A DNA stretch of 27,157 nt from a virus, in IMG/VR virus record IMGVR_UViG_3300025083_000182, positions 1 through 27,157 of that record; one strand, written 5' to 3'. A program made the translations under genes and the position numbers. A model generated the notes under the pieces. It was not told where the DNA came from. It searched no databases and saw only the letters and a list, made by a program, of their open reading frames with translations. This document shows, in pieces, positions 1-10,181 of this stretch (its first letter is position 1; the number at the start of each line of letters is the position of its first letter).

Positions 1-3000
1 TCTTCTTCTTAGCTTCTTTGAGGAAGTTGGCTGCGACCGCTGCCTTTTCTACATCTTTTTGTAAACTGTCGTAGCTGGTTTGTCCTGTGAGAAGCTCTTG
101 GATCTGTGATACTTCAAGCTCATCACCGTAAACATTTCTGCTTCTAAGCTCTATCAATTCAAAGCTCAATTCATTCCCCATTACTTGGTAGAATACCGAG
201 TCGGGGTTCTTGGTATAAAGACCACTAGCATCTTTAGCAAAATCTGTCATCACTCTGTGCGATGGGTAGCCCTGCATTGGCCCAAAGAACAGCATATTGC
301 CGATGACGTTTCGGATGTAAAAAGCAGGGGAGCCTAGAGTCTTAGAAACTAGGGAAAGCCCAACCATCTTTTTAACTGTACGCATTATCAGGCCCTGCAC
401 TTCCGCCATCTCGTTGAGTGGGTCGGTTATGTCGGGTTGCTTACCCCCGAATAGAGTCTCTAAATTAGACGCTACTTCTTTGGGGACATACATATCCGCT
501 AATGGATTAAGATCACTAGTCCCTTCGACTAGGACTGGTTCCCAGTTTGGATACTTATCTCTGTTTTTTAAGTATTCTTTTTGGCTAACCATCCAAGGAG
601 TTCCCTCAACCTTGCCAGTTTCTGGATCAACGCCCGTCCCTAATGCTTTAAGTTTATTAAAGAATGCCTGATTAGAAATCATACTCGCCGTGTGATTCAA
701 CGAATAGCTGAGATTATAAATCCCTGTATCTTCTTGGAACTCCCCAAGAAGTTCTCGGATTTCTTGAGGGATCTCCTTCTTTTCATTGATGGTCTCTACA
801 ATCTTTTGAAGTGGATCTCCGTCCTTGAACCCTGCACCCTGTAGCACTAAATCCTGTTGCCCCATTTCTCGTTGGGAAGTTAGGAACTTCTTACGCGCTT
901 GCCCTTGAGAATAGCCATCGATGAAATCATTCATCATAGCTGTTGCGTTTGATTGCATCTTTGAGTTCTTGGCAGTGGCCTCGGCTTGCACTTTTATGGT
1001 CGCTTGAGCTTTGGTTAAACCATCCGCTTCCATTATCTTCTGAACCTCCGTATTCTGAAGTTGTTTCATAAAGTAAGCGACTGCTCGCTCGCGAACTTCG
1101 GCATATTGATCAGACTCTTTAACTTGCTTAGAGAAGTTACGGTCTTCAAACATACGGTAAGACCGTGTTAAATACAGACCCCGATTGAAATCAAAAGCCA
1201 TGTTCAAATCTTCGGGATTCATGGTAGGTCCAAAGACCTCGATTGCTTTCTTTGAAAGCTGGTCTTGGAGCTGACGCATCTCAATAACGAGGTTATACAT
1301 ATCAGGAGAGATCTTTAACAGATCATCCATTGCTTTATCCCTCTGGGCGAACTGCTTCTCCCTATTACTTTCACGGAAGTCCATTGTCATCTGCTTCTTA
1401 GAAGCTTCAGCTATGTCGATGGCTGCGTTCTTTTCATCAGCCGTGGGGAGCGCATTAGCTTTGGCGAGGTCTTGCTCATACGATGCTTGAACAAGATCCT
1501 CTTGCTTCCTCGTTAGCTGTGATCCTTCGGTAGTTCCCGAAGCTCTCGCGATTAACTCGGCGGGAATGTTATCCGCTTCTCCTGTTATAGAACTTAGTCG
1601 TTCGTTTTCTTTTTTTAAGATCCTGTTGTGTTTCTGTTGAAGAGTATCAACAAGACCTTTAGTCTCGCGAACAAACGCTTTGTTCTGGTCGTAGAAGTTT
1701 ACAACTCTCTTGTCGGCGGAGCGAACAAAAGTTTTGTAGAGGAACTTCATTACCTTATTCTTATTTGTAAACTCGTAGTCCTTGCTGAACTCTAAGAGGG
1801 GGACATCAAGAATCTCTAACCAGTTACCAATTGATTTTTCCTGCATCTGAACTTCATCGAGGAAGTTAGGCAGCTTTGAATCTTTACTGAACTGAGATCC
1901 AGTAGCGGGTTGTGGAGTCGGTTGTCCTGCTGGTTGAGTAGCTTGTGATCCCGAAACACCAGCGTCTGAATCTTGCTGCTCTGTTAAACGATTTCGTAAA
2001 CTAGCCGTATCTGTCTTAGCAGTCGGCTCTAGCATATTAACATCGACGGCTTGCTCCATAAGTTTCTCGATGACCGCATACGGATCGCGAGGATTGTGGT
2101 GCATAATACTAGGAGCGGGCTTGTAGTTAAGTGACAAACCCCTGATCTCCCTGACCGTGTTGTTAACTGCCTTACGCATCTCAGGAGAAACATCATCCAG
2201 TGTCCTGTGGTAAGTCAGCTTACTGAGGAATGCCTTCATGTAAGTGATGAAGGTCGGAATCAAGGATGGGTTGGACTGCAAGAACGCCATCTGTTGGTTG
2301 GTCGTCCTTCCGGTAGTGGCTAACTCGGTATGTCTGGCGATAGCTTTCTTAGCTAAATTAAACCGCTCCGTAGCAGCAACCTTTCCGTCTTCACTCCTAA
2401 GTCTATCGAATGCGTCTTGTTGTTCGTCGAGTGGATATGCTTCTTTAATCTCAGCTTCCAGCTCTGACTGAGTCATTGCCTTAGTTATGTCAACATACTG
2501 AGTATCAGATATCATCGTATCTGCTGCCGCTTGACCCACTGCCTTATTTAAAATAATTCCAATAGCGTGTTTCCTCCTTTGGGCATCTAGTCCCGATACT
2601 CCTTGGTTAGCTAGATACAGAGCTGCTCGTTTTGGGTTGAGTATAAGCGCCCCCGTAGCACTATCTACAGTTGCTATCTCTGGGCTTGCATTATCTACAA
2701 CTACATTCAGCTCACTCGGAATATAAGCACCAGCAAACTCAACAATCTCTTCTGCTCTCTGCTCAAGCTTTTCATTCACGGCAGCATCGTTTGCCATGTC
2801 CATGTCCTTCGCCATCTGGTGTAGATCAGCTTGAGACTTGTGAATCCTATCTGCAGCCTGACTCGCGAACGCTGCTTTAGTTTCGGGCTGGGGTGTGTAG
2901 GCTCTTTTGGTCAGGTCAAGTGCGTCTTGGAGAGCTGACTTTAGTTCGCTAGTTCTGATCCCCAGCAACTTAGCTAATGCTCTGATAGCTTTTTGCAAGA

Positions 3001-6000
3001 GGTTGGGTTTACCCTTCGCAGGAATTACACGGTTGAGGAATGATTGAAACTCAGGATCAGTGAGGATGTGTGTCAGAAACTCGTCGATGTTAGATGACGC
3101 ATATATCAGATTTCCCTTCCCTGATTTTTCTGCTAAAGGTTTCGCAATACGGAGCAGCTCCTCTAAGTTCGCGACCGCTTCGTTCTGCGCTTCTGTTCTA
3201 GATTCCGGTGGTGTTTGGAAGATGTCATGCGTGAACACATGGAGATACTCGTGAATTAAAGTATCTGCCACACCTCTTTTCCCAGTTCTATCTACGTTAA
3301 CTATTACCGTCCTCTGCCCCAATCCATCGACGTAATACACCCCCGCATAAGAAGATGGGGAACCCTCAATAAGAAATCTTACAGAACGAATAAGCTCTTT
3401 GTTCTTGAGTAGAGTTTTAGCTAGAAGTCTGAGGGGCTTATGTCCTGACTCTGCAATCTCTTCAAGAGAGTCGATCACAGATTCGGGATCGTCATCTAGT
3501 AGACCTAGCTCTGCTATCTCTCTTAGGTTTTTGCGGCGACTTTGTTTCCTAGAACGACCATCATTAACCGCTCTTTTTCGGTGGGCATGAGCTTGATCCC
3601 GTACTTGCGTGTAAAATGTTTTTACATCCCCATACGAAAGCAATGTGTCTTTTCCAACCAACTGTTGTAGCTCTGCCTTAATCAGATTATACAAGTTGGT
3701 ATCTGTATCTAAAGCTCCTTGCAGTGTGGGGCTAGTTACCCCCAGCAAAGTGAGTGCGTTTTTCATGTCCTGCCCTAATTTGTATGTAGGGTTGATGACA
3801 TCTAGATTACGACTACTAAGTTTCTGCTCCAAGATAGCGGCTGGTTTATTAGTCCCACCTTGTGAAGCTAAGAAGTAAACCAGTTCTACAGCTACTTGCT
3901 CAGATGAATAGTCGTTGGTTACTTTCTTCCCTCCGTGATATTCGTTATTGAGAAGTTCTTTGACATCTCTTCGGAGCCGTTCATCTAATTTAATAGCCGT
4001 AGCTACGTCATCAATTTTTGAAGCCGTATATTTACTTATCTTCGGAACACTGAGGGGTTCGATAGTTAGAACTTTAGGTGCGTTGAAACCTCTGTCGGCT
4101 TGTTTCTCTGTGTCGTGTAAGTCTGGACGCTTAGTTATGTCCGTGTCGGGTTCAAGCAACGAAGCCACATCACGGATAGCCTGTGATTTTCTCTCGGCTT
4201 GAACCTTGCTGAAAAACTTAGCGTTCTTTATGGCGGATGATTTTAAATCTATGTTAACTGAAGGGCGGAGTTTTGATTCCGCTTCATTAGCTATAGCAAT
4301 AATTTCTGAAATAGACTTTTCCTTTACTAACCCACTATTCCGGTATTCCTCTGTAGCAATCGCTAGTGCGTCTGCCTGATTCTGTGCAGTGTCAGGAAGC
4401 TTCGATATCTTTGAATTGTAGATATCTCTTATAGCGATTGCGTCTCTTTGTTCTTGAGTAACCGCGCTCCCTTCTATGCGAGCTACAACAGAGGCAATAT
4501 TTTTGTCTCTCCTTTTTGGGCCTGAGTATACCTCTAGAGGGGGTATCCCTAAATTACTTTCGATAGTAGAACGGAGCTTGCCCATAGAGCTTAGAGGTGC
4601 GACTTCAGAAGAAACATAGATCTGCCCCAATTTATTAGTCTCGCGGATATCTCCGATCTGTTCATTAAGGAGTTCGGAAGCTTGTCGTAGCAAAGGGCTT
4701 CCATAAAAATTATCTATGTCTGCTTGTGATCCTTTGTTAAACCACCCTTTTTCTTCACCAAGTCCAAAAAACGGAACCCACTTCCCCGCATTCGGTTTTC
4801 CAGCCATCCCTGTTGAAAGGTAGAAAGGAACAGTTATCCCATTTATTTTTCTAAATACAATGGCACGATCCACAAGCTGCACTATGGGTGATGTGTCCCC
4901 ATCCATAGTAGGAACATCTACTTTTATAGGGATGCCCTCCAATCTAAAGTCGTTACGGACTGTTCCTTCAGATCGTGAACCAGCCTCTTTAGCTGCGTTA
5001 TAAATCTGCTCTTGCAGATCTAGGCTCATGGTTATAGCCGCAGCATCGACGTAATCTTTATCAAGATTAACTCCTGTGGCGGTTATGATCTTCTTGAGAG
5101 CAGGAAGATTTTTAGCATCTTTTAATAACTCTGGCACTTTTGCCGAAACTGGTTTCTTTCCAGTTGCTGCTCGGAACGGACTTACCACCTTAACATCATT
5201 GATAGCCTCTAAATCAATGCTGTTCTTTAAAGTAGTAAGTCTTCGGATCTTCGTCTTAACAGGACCGTAATCTGGTTCGTGAACCCCGATCTTGTTTATT
5301 GGAGTCTTAGCCGAGATCAAGCCTCCCTTTACAGGAACCATGATGTCGGTAACAAAGTATTGGTCCCCCTGTTTTTCTATAACGAAAGACTTATTAGTAT
5401 TGGGGTTAGTCGCCTGATCTTCCGTTAATGGGATAGCTACGTTATTCCGCAACAAGGTAACCATTCCAGCGGGATCGTTGTTAAACACACCGTTGCCATA
5501 CTTATCAATGATGACCGTCCCCGAAGGAACTAAAGTATTAGGAAGCCTTACACCCCCATCCGTTCTTTTCGGATTTATTGTGGGGTATCTCTCAGCAATC
5601 TTTTCTTTGATTACTTTTTCTACTGCTAGTAAATATTTTGCATCTGTCCTTTCAAGATCAAGGCCCAGTTGCTCTAGGTTCGTTCCAATATCTGCGACCG
5701 GAAAGCCCTGCTCAATGAGTGCTTCTAGCTTATCTAAATCTTTCTTCGTTACCTTCGCTGGTTTAGCTTCATCAGCGATAGCTTTTTCCCGTGCATCAAT
5801 TGCTTGTTTGACAAGACCACTTGCTGTTTCTGGGGAGACCAACTTTCCCGAAGCAACTAAAGCCTCAATCTCTTTCAATCGTTCAGCTTGAAGTGCTTCT
5901 GGAAGCTCTTCAACAACCTTCATTGCCTCGATGTATCTCCTTTCCCTAGCTTCGATATCCTTGATGGAAAAATCAAACTTCTGTTGAGGAGTCAGTGCGG

Positions 6001-9000
6001 GTTTAACATCTGGGTTACCTCCGGTAACATCCGCATTCGCAGCGTCTGGATTCGTGTCCGTTCCGGTGACATCAGTAATTGCATCACTGGTCGTGACGAT
6101 AGGAGAAGCGTTGCCCTTTGCGTTTTTCTTTTTATTTTCTTCGTTAATTATCCGCTGCTGATCGTCTTGTGTAACATTAGCTTCGGCATCATCCGCTATT
6201 CTCTTAGCTTCTTCTGCTATTTCTTCTTCCGTTTGCTCTACTGAATCATCCCCTTCTGGTTTCTCTGCAGATTCTTCGGCTTCTTTAGCCGCGCGCTCTT
6301 CAGCATACTTAGCTCTAGTTCTTTTGATAAACTCCGCATTAGTTTGGGGGGCGGTTTTTTCTAAATCTTCAAACCTCTTTAATTCATTATTATCCTCCAA
6401 CCTCTGCCTAAAGTCAGACTCAACTTTAGCCTCAATATCAGCCATCCGATTGAGATCCGTAACTCTATCCCCTCCGAATTCTCTAGCCGCAGCACCAATA
6501 GCGGGGGATGCCCCACCCATAAGCCCTCCAATCATAGCCCCTTGAAGAGCTTGGAAAAACGTCTCCTCTAAAGAGAAATCTTGTCTAGCCCAAGCGGATT
6601 GAATAATTGAGTTTGCGAACTCATCGATGAATTCTTCGCCAGCTTCACCAGCAGCCCCCCTAAGAATTTGACCACTTATTCCCACACCCGCTTCTTTGAA
6701 GGTGGAGGAAACAGCATCCTCCATGTATTTGAGAAACGCTTTATCCGAAGAAACCCGACCCACCATTCTGTCGGTTTGTTTCTTAATTGTTCTAAGACTG
6801 ACTCCTGTAAGGACAGCACTCTCAAGACCACCATATTTACCACCACCTAGTTTTCCTGCAATCGCGGTTATGAGTCCAGTAGTTGTTCCAGCGGAAATCA
6901 TGGACCCCCAAGCGGTGTCGTGAGCAACTTCCTTTACTCTTTCTTCACTCCAACCATCTACCCACTCTCCATTAACTTGATACCGTTGTGTGTAATCATC
7001 AGCAACGGCTTTGTGAACTGCACCATAAGTCATACTACCTGACCGCAAAGCAGCGACTCCAAACTGAGGAGTCGTGATGCCCAAAGTTTTTGCTAATTTG
7101 CTGTTATACCCTTTATACGCAGCAATCATCTGGCGGTTCGATAAACCTTTAAATGAACCCGATGCCTGTAATCTTCGTAAGGCAGCTCCTGTGCTTTCTT
7201 TTATGCTTCTCCCCGCAACATCTCGCACCTGTTGCTTTAGCGCCGAATTAAAAGTGCTTTTAAGTACAGCTTTTGCTGTAGCGGTTGCCCCCTGCTTTAA
7301 AGTGAAGTAACCCGCTGCTGCCCCAACAGTTATTCCCCCTGATGGTATGGCGAGTAGTCCTGCGGCGAGAGTAATAATAGCATCTATCGCCATAGGAAAC
7401 ACTTGCTCCGATGCTTGTTGAAAAAACCCAGCGTCTTGCCCGAAGATTTGTCTCATCTGATTTAGATGAGCTTGGGCTTTAGCGTTTTGTAGTAATCCCT
7501 GTTTACCATACTCCGCCCCAAACAATGCTCCCGCCCCGTAATACAAAGTTGACCAGCCCTGAGTAAAACTCATACCAAGCCCCTGTAACCCCAAGTTGGG
7601 ATCTTCGTCAGCTACAAATTTTTCAACAATCTCTGCTTGGGTCAGACCATTTTGTCTCCCCTCCAACTCTGCGGTAGCGAACTGTTCATCGTATTCTTTT
7701 CTTAGGATATCACTCCGAGTATCCGCCAATATCTCGTTACTCGCCAACCTCTTCGCGTTTTCAATCTCTACCTCCTCGTCAGAAAAATCATTTTGCTTCA
7801 ACGATCTCCTAAACTTCTCTTCATGCAGCATCAAAGCGGGTTGAATAAACGTCCCCCTATACTTTCGTCGAACAACATTTTGAGATAGGTCGTCATCATC
7901 TTCTTCATAGATGAGGGTCGAGTCGAGGGTTTTAGATCCATGCCCAGCTATCTCGACAACCATGTCATCAACAACATCTTCTAGAATATCTACACTAGCC
8001 CCTGTCTTCCTTGCAAGATCCTCAATAAGGTCGCGTCGAGTTTGTTCTACGTCATCTTCAAACTCTTCCCGTAAGCCTTCAAACCTTTGATAGTCTTCAG
8101 AATATTTTTTTTCTTCATCGTCTCCGGTAGCCCAGTTCCAACTCTCTCTAATGTTAGAAGCCATTGAAACGACTACTTCCCCCGTAGAATCCCAACCCTT
8201 ATCTGCCCATCCCCAAGACTTATCTTTACCCAGTGCAGTAGCTAGTGCCTCAAATCTAGCCCTAACTTTTTCATCTTTAAGATCTGTGAAGTCCTCTTTT
8301 AAATCTACAAACTCTTCAACTTGGGCTTGCACTCTTTCTCGTATATCAACCTCATACGCTAACAAGCCGTTCTTATCTTTTTGAACTTCTCTTGATTCCC
8401 TCAAAGAAAAAACATCTCTAGGAACTACACCAAACTTACTTCCTTCTCTTAATAACTCCGCTTCCGATAAACTTTCATCCATCTTTCCACCAAGAAAGAC
8501 ACGCTGACCACTTTTGTTGAAGTAAACTCCAGCCGACAACTCATCCTTTTCATACAGATCTGTAATATAGTTCTGCCTCTTTTGACGAGCTATCTCATGC
8601 ACCTCCGTAGCATCTAGATCTTCCGGCAGTTCTTGTCCTGTCTCCACCGCTTTTGCGTATCGCAAAATCTTCTCTTGCTCCCCCTCCTCGAAATCCATCG
8701 CCTCCATCCCAACACCCATGTTGTCCGCAACAAACTGGACATCTTTTTGATTTGATGGAAGAACCTCCGAATACTGAATGATAGCTTCTTGAGCCTGTTG
8801 GTAATTAGACTGTGTTAATATACCCTTCTTAATAAGAACATTCTCAAAACTTTCTTGGAATTTTTTCTCAGTATCTTCGTTATATTTGCCAGCCGCAATA
8901 TATTCAAGCCGAAGATTATCTAAGTGTTTAGTTCTACCCTCCAATTCATTTTCAAAGGGGTTTTCTGTAGCCCACACACTATATGGAGTGGGGCTAAATG

Positions 9001-9034
9001 GCGCTGTTGTTTTGGGTTCGCTTGGGTCTGACAT
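1..9034 (-). CDS. Giant internal virion / polyvalent-type protein, zincin metallopeptidase domain (3' end outside window)
   Basis: One reading frame opens at ATG 9034 and is still open at base 1, giving at least 3,011 codons. The N-terminal ~500 residues are charged and helix-rich. Residues about 548-577 and 832-850 are Gly/Ala-rich hydrophobic segments that could insert in or cross a membrane, with an EAGEEFIDE motif between them. An acidic, probably disordered linker lies near 900-1010. Residues about 1390-1465 hold a GKWVPFFGLG-containing segment that I recall from other large phage proteins. HEYLH at 1928-1932, with E1985 in a DEFLTH context, looks like a zincin active site (HExxH plus a downstream Glu). 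Residues 2907-2913 read IRNVIGN, resembling the late domain of giant phage polyvalent proteins (LPD38-like, from memory). The position after TerL and two small virion-like genes suggests an injected internal protein. Translated start is unambiguous; no SD is seen. The exact role is inferred. Confidence 0.85.
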   Translation of the reverse strand, partial: MSDPSEPKTTAPFSPTPYSVWATENPFENELEGRTKHLDNLRLEYIAAGKYNEDTEKKFQESFENVLIKKGILTQSNYQQAQEAIIQYSEVLPSNQKDVQFVADNMGVGMEAMDFEEGEQEKILRYAKAVETGQELPEDLDATEVHEIARQKRQNYITDLYEKDELSAGVYFNKSGQRVFLGGKMDESLSEAELLREGSKFGVVPRDVFSLRESREVQKDKNGLLAYEVDIRERVQAQVEEFVDLKEDFTDLKDEKVRARFEALATALGKDKSWGWADKGWDSTGEVVVSMASNIRESWNWATGDDEEKKYSEDYQRFEGLREEFEDDVEQTRRDLIEDLARKTGASVDILEDVVDDMVVEIAGHGSKTLDSTLIYEEDDDDLSQNVVRRKYRGTFIQPALMLHEEKFRRSLKQNDFSDEEVEIENAKRLASNEILADTRSDILRKEYDEQFATAELEGRQNGLTQAEIVEKFVADEDPNLGLQGLGMSFTQGWSTLYYGAGALFGAEYGKQGLLQNAKAQAHLNQMRQIFGQDAGFFQQASEQVFPMAIDAIITLAAGLLAIPSGGITVGAAAGYFTLKQGATATAKAVLKSTFNSALKQQVRDVAGRSIKESTGAALRRLQASGSFKGLSNRQMIAAYKGYNSKLAKTLGITTPQFGVAALRSGSMTYGAVHKAVADDYTQRYQVNGEWVDGWSEERVKEVAHDTAWGSMISAGTTTGLITAIAGKLGGGKYGGLESAVLTGVSLRTIKKQTDRMVGRVSSDKAFLKYMEDAVSSTFKEAGVGISGQILRGAAGEAGEEFIDEFANSIIQSAWARQDFSLEETFFQALQGAMIGGLMGGASPAIGAAAREFGGDRVTDLNRMADIEAKVESDFRQRLEDNNELKRFEDLEKTAPQTNAEFIKRTRAKYAEERAAKEAEESAEKPEGDDSVEQTEEEIAEEAKRIADDAEANVTQDDQQRIINEENKKKNAKGNASPIVTTSDAITDVTGTDTNPDAANADVTGGNPDVKPALTPQQKFDFSIKDIEARERRYIEAMKVVEELPEALQAERLKEIEALVASGKLVSPETASGLVKQAIDAREKAIADEAKPAKVTKKDLDKLEALIEQGFPVADIGTNLEQLGLDLERTDAKYLLAVEKVIKEKIAERYPTINPKRTDGGVRLPNTLVPSGTVIIDKYGNGVFNNDPAGMVTLLRNNVAIPLTEDQATNPNTNKSFVIEKQGDQYFVTDIMVPVKGGLISAKTPINKIGVHEPDYGPVKTKIRRLTTLKNSIDLEAINDVKVVSPFRAATGKKPVSAKVPELLKDAKNLPALKKIITATGVNLDKDYVDAAAITMSLDLQEQIYNAAKEAGSRSEGTVRNDFRLEGIPIKVDVPTMDGDTSPIVQLVDRAIVFRKINGITVPFYLSTGMAGKPNAGKWVPFFGLGEEKGWFNKGSQADIDNFYGSPLLRQASELLNEQIGDIRETNKLGQIYVSSEVAPLSSMGKLRSTIESNLGIPPLEVYSGPKRRDKNIASVVARIEGSAVTQEQRDAIAIRDIYNSKISKLPDTAQNQADALAIATEEYRNSGLVKEKSISEIIAIANEAESKLRPSVNIDLKSSAIKNAKFFSKVQAERKSQAIRDVASLLEPDTDITKRPDLHDTEKQADRGFNAPKVLTIEPLSVPKISKYTASKIDDVATAIKLDERLRRDVKELLNNEYHGGKKVTNDYSSEQVAVELVYFLASQGGTNKPAAILEQKLSSRNLDVINPTYKLGQDMKNALTLLGVTSPTLQGALDTDTNLYNLIKAELQQLVGKDTLLSYGDVKTFYTQVRDQAHAHRKRAVNDGRSRKQSRRKNLREIAELGLLDDDPESVIDSLEEIAESGHKPLRLLAKTLLKNKELIRSVRFLIEGSPSSYAGVYYVDGLGQRTVIVNVDRTGKRGVADTLIHEYLHVFTHDIFQTPPESRTEAQNEAVANLEELLRIAKPLAEKSGKGNLIYASSNIDEFLTHILTDPEFQSFLNRVIPAKGKPNLLQKAIRALAKLLGIRTSELKSALQDALDLTKRAYTPQPETKAAFASQAADRIHKSQADLHQMAKDMDMANDAAVNEKLEQRAEEIVEFAGAYIPSELNVVVDNASPEIATVDSATGALILNPKRAALYLANQGVSGLDAQRRKHAIGIILNKAVGQAAADTMISDTQYVDITKAMTQSELEAEIKEAYPLDEQQDAFDRLRSEDGKVAATERFNLAKKAIARHTELATTGRTTNQQMAFLQSNPSLIPTFITYMKAFLSKLTYHRTLDDVSPEMRKAVNNTVREIRGLSLNYKPAPSIMHHNPRDPYAVIEKLMEQAVDVNMLEPTAKTDTASLRNRLTEQQDSDAGVSGSQATQPAGQPTPQPATGSQFSKDSKLPNFLDEVQMQEKSIGNWLEILDVPLLEFSKDYEFTNKNKVMKFLYKTFVRSADKRVVNFYDQNKAFVRETKGLVDTLQQKHNRILKKENERLSSITGEADNIPAELIARASGTTEGSQLTRKQEDLVQASYEQDLAKANALPTADEKNAAIDIAEASKKQMTMDFRESNREKQFAQRDKAMDDLLKISPDMYNLVIEMRQLQDQLSKKAIEVFGPTMNPEDLNMAFDFNRGLYLTRSYRMFEDRNFSKQVKESDQYAEVRERAVAYFMKQLQNTEVQKIMEADGLTKAQATIKVQAEATAKNSKMQSNATAMMNDFIDGYSQGQARKKFLTSQREMGQQDLVLQGAGFKDGDPLQKIVETINEKKEIPQEIRELLGEFQEDTGIYNLSYSLNHTASMISNQAFFNKLKALGTGVDPETGKVEGTPWMVSQKEYLKNRDKYPNWEPVLVEGTSDLNPLADMYVPKEVASNLETLFGGKQPDITDPLNEMAEVQGLIMRTVKKMVGLSLVSKTLGSPAFYIRNVIGNMLFFGPMQGYPSHRVMTDFAKDASGLYTKNPDSVFYQVMGNELSFELIELRSRNVYGDELEVSQIQELLTGQTSYDSLQKDVEKAAVAANFLKEAKKK

Positions 9035-9080
9035 AGCAGAAGCAATATGTTAGGTATTAGTTTTTATTAGAGAGTGATAT

Positions 9081-10181
9081 TTAACCGCCCATAATTTTCT
9101 CGGGATCTGGATCTCCTGTAGGTGTTCCTGTAGAGGTTCCTGTAGAGGTTCCTGTAGAGGTTCCTGTAGAGGTTCCTGTAGAGGTTCCTTTAGGATCTTG
9201 GCCCATTAAAAATTTATTTCGCTTCCTACGTTTTGCCCCAATCCCTTGTAGGGTACGAGAACGAATTGTTTGTAATTGTTTTTGTAGTGCAGCAGCAATA
9301 TCTGTTCCCGTATCTGGGACTTTGAGAGATTCCCCATTCGGAAGTACGAGACCACCGTATGATGCTTCAAAATCTACATTACCGTCCTCAGCTAACTTTT
9401 TATCGACTGCTACTTGTCTAAGAAGATCTTTCACTTGCTCAAGAGTTGTCTCCGCAATGGCTACCTCATTATTAAATATTTGAGATTCCCTAGACTCTCG
9501 TTCTTTTTTCTCCAGTTTCTTACGCTCCTCAATATTTTTAGTTACCGCAAAACCAGCGTTTCTGAGATTAGCTCTTTCCCTTGCCGTGAGGTTTGTACCC
9601 CCAGCAGAATCTGGATCGAGATAAGATTGTCTCAAGTCTTCGACTTGTTCTTCCGCCTCCATTCTAAAAATAGTATTAGCATCTAATCCTGTCGTGTCCG
9701 CAGACCTTTTTCGCTCGTCTTTTCTCCTTATCCTACGAGATAGTTTCTCATTTCTCTGCTGCATCTGAGATCCAATGAAGCTACCCGCCGCGAGTAAAGA
9801 TTGTTGCGCGACTTTACTATTAGCAAATGTGTCGGCGTTTTGCAGTTGGATAAGACTTAGTTGTTCTTGCCGCTCAAAAGGATTAAGCTGATCGTCTTCC
9901 ATAGTCATTTGAATTTGACCCAAAAGATCTTCGGCCCTTTGGTCCGCTTCCCGCTCATCACGAAGCATTCTTTTTCTTTGTTTAAAGTCAAAAATGCTCG
10001 CCTCGTATGCAAGATCAGCCGCTCTTTCTTGCCTTAATTGCCCCCGCAACTTAATCATCAAGTCAAGTTGGGGCATGATCTGTTGATCAGCTTTCGCATT
10101 TGCGAATGCAGATTCTCTTGCCGTAAACCCAAAGGTGTTTCTTTCGGGTGCGATGTCCCGCTCAAAATTAAATTCAGACAT
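9081..10181 (-). CDS. Coiled-coil probable internal virion protein with GTST tandem tail
   Basis: 366 residues, very rich in Glu, Arg, Gln and Lys, and predicted by eye to be long alpha-helix or coiled coil over about residues 20-300. There is no enzymatic motif. The C-terminus (about 328-352) is a Gly-Thr-Ser-Thr tandem repeat encoded by perfect 12-nt units, followed by a short acidic end (DPDPEK). The start ATG shares one base with the stop of the upstream gene (TAATG), so translation is probably coupled. It sits between a basic 320-residue protein and the giant ORF, an arrangement reminiscent of the three-gene ejection-protein sets of T7-like podoviruses. That functional link is inference from order and composition only. 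I do not recognise a named family. Confidence 0.8.
   Translation of the reverse strand: MSEFNFERDIAPERNTFGFTARESAFANAKADQQIMPQLDLMIKLRGQLRQERAADLAYEASIFDFKQRKRMLRDEREADQRAEDLLGQIQMTMEDDQLNPFERQEQLSLIQLQNADTFANSKVAQQSLLAAGSFIGSQMQQRNEKLSRRIRRKDERKRSADTTGLDANTIFRMEAEEQVEDLRQSYLDPDSAGGTNLTARERANLRNAGFAVTKNIEERKKLEKKERESRESQIFNNEVAIAETTLEQVKDLLRQVAVDKKLAEDGNVDFEASYGGLVLPNGESLKVPDTGTDIAAALQKQLQTIRSRTLQGIGAKRRKRNKFLMGQDPKGTSTGTSTGTSTGTSTGTSTGTPTGDPDPEKIMGG
9112..9195 (-). repeat. 12-nt tandem repeat encoding Gly-Thr-Ser-Thr
   Basis: Five perfect copies of gttcctgtagag (plus-strand reading) at 9124-9183, flanked by one degenerate copy on each side (9112-9123 and 9184-9195). The unit is a multiple of three, so copy-number change keeps the frame of the host gene. 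Confidence 0.9.

Noticed and set aside
5478-6244. Plus-strand open frames of 137 and 118 codons
   Set aside because: They lie wholly antisense to the giant minus-strand gene, have no domain-like composition, and are explained as shadows of a long coding frame.
1-9034. Virion RNA polymerase of the N4 type as an explanation for the giant gene
   Set aside because: No single-subunit RNA polymerase motifs were recognised in the translated part; the zincin site and hydrophobic segments fit other giant virion proteins better.
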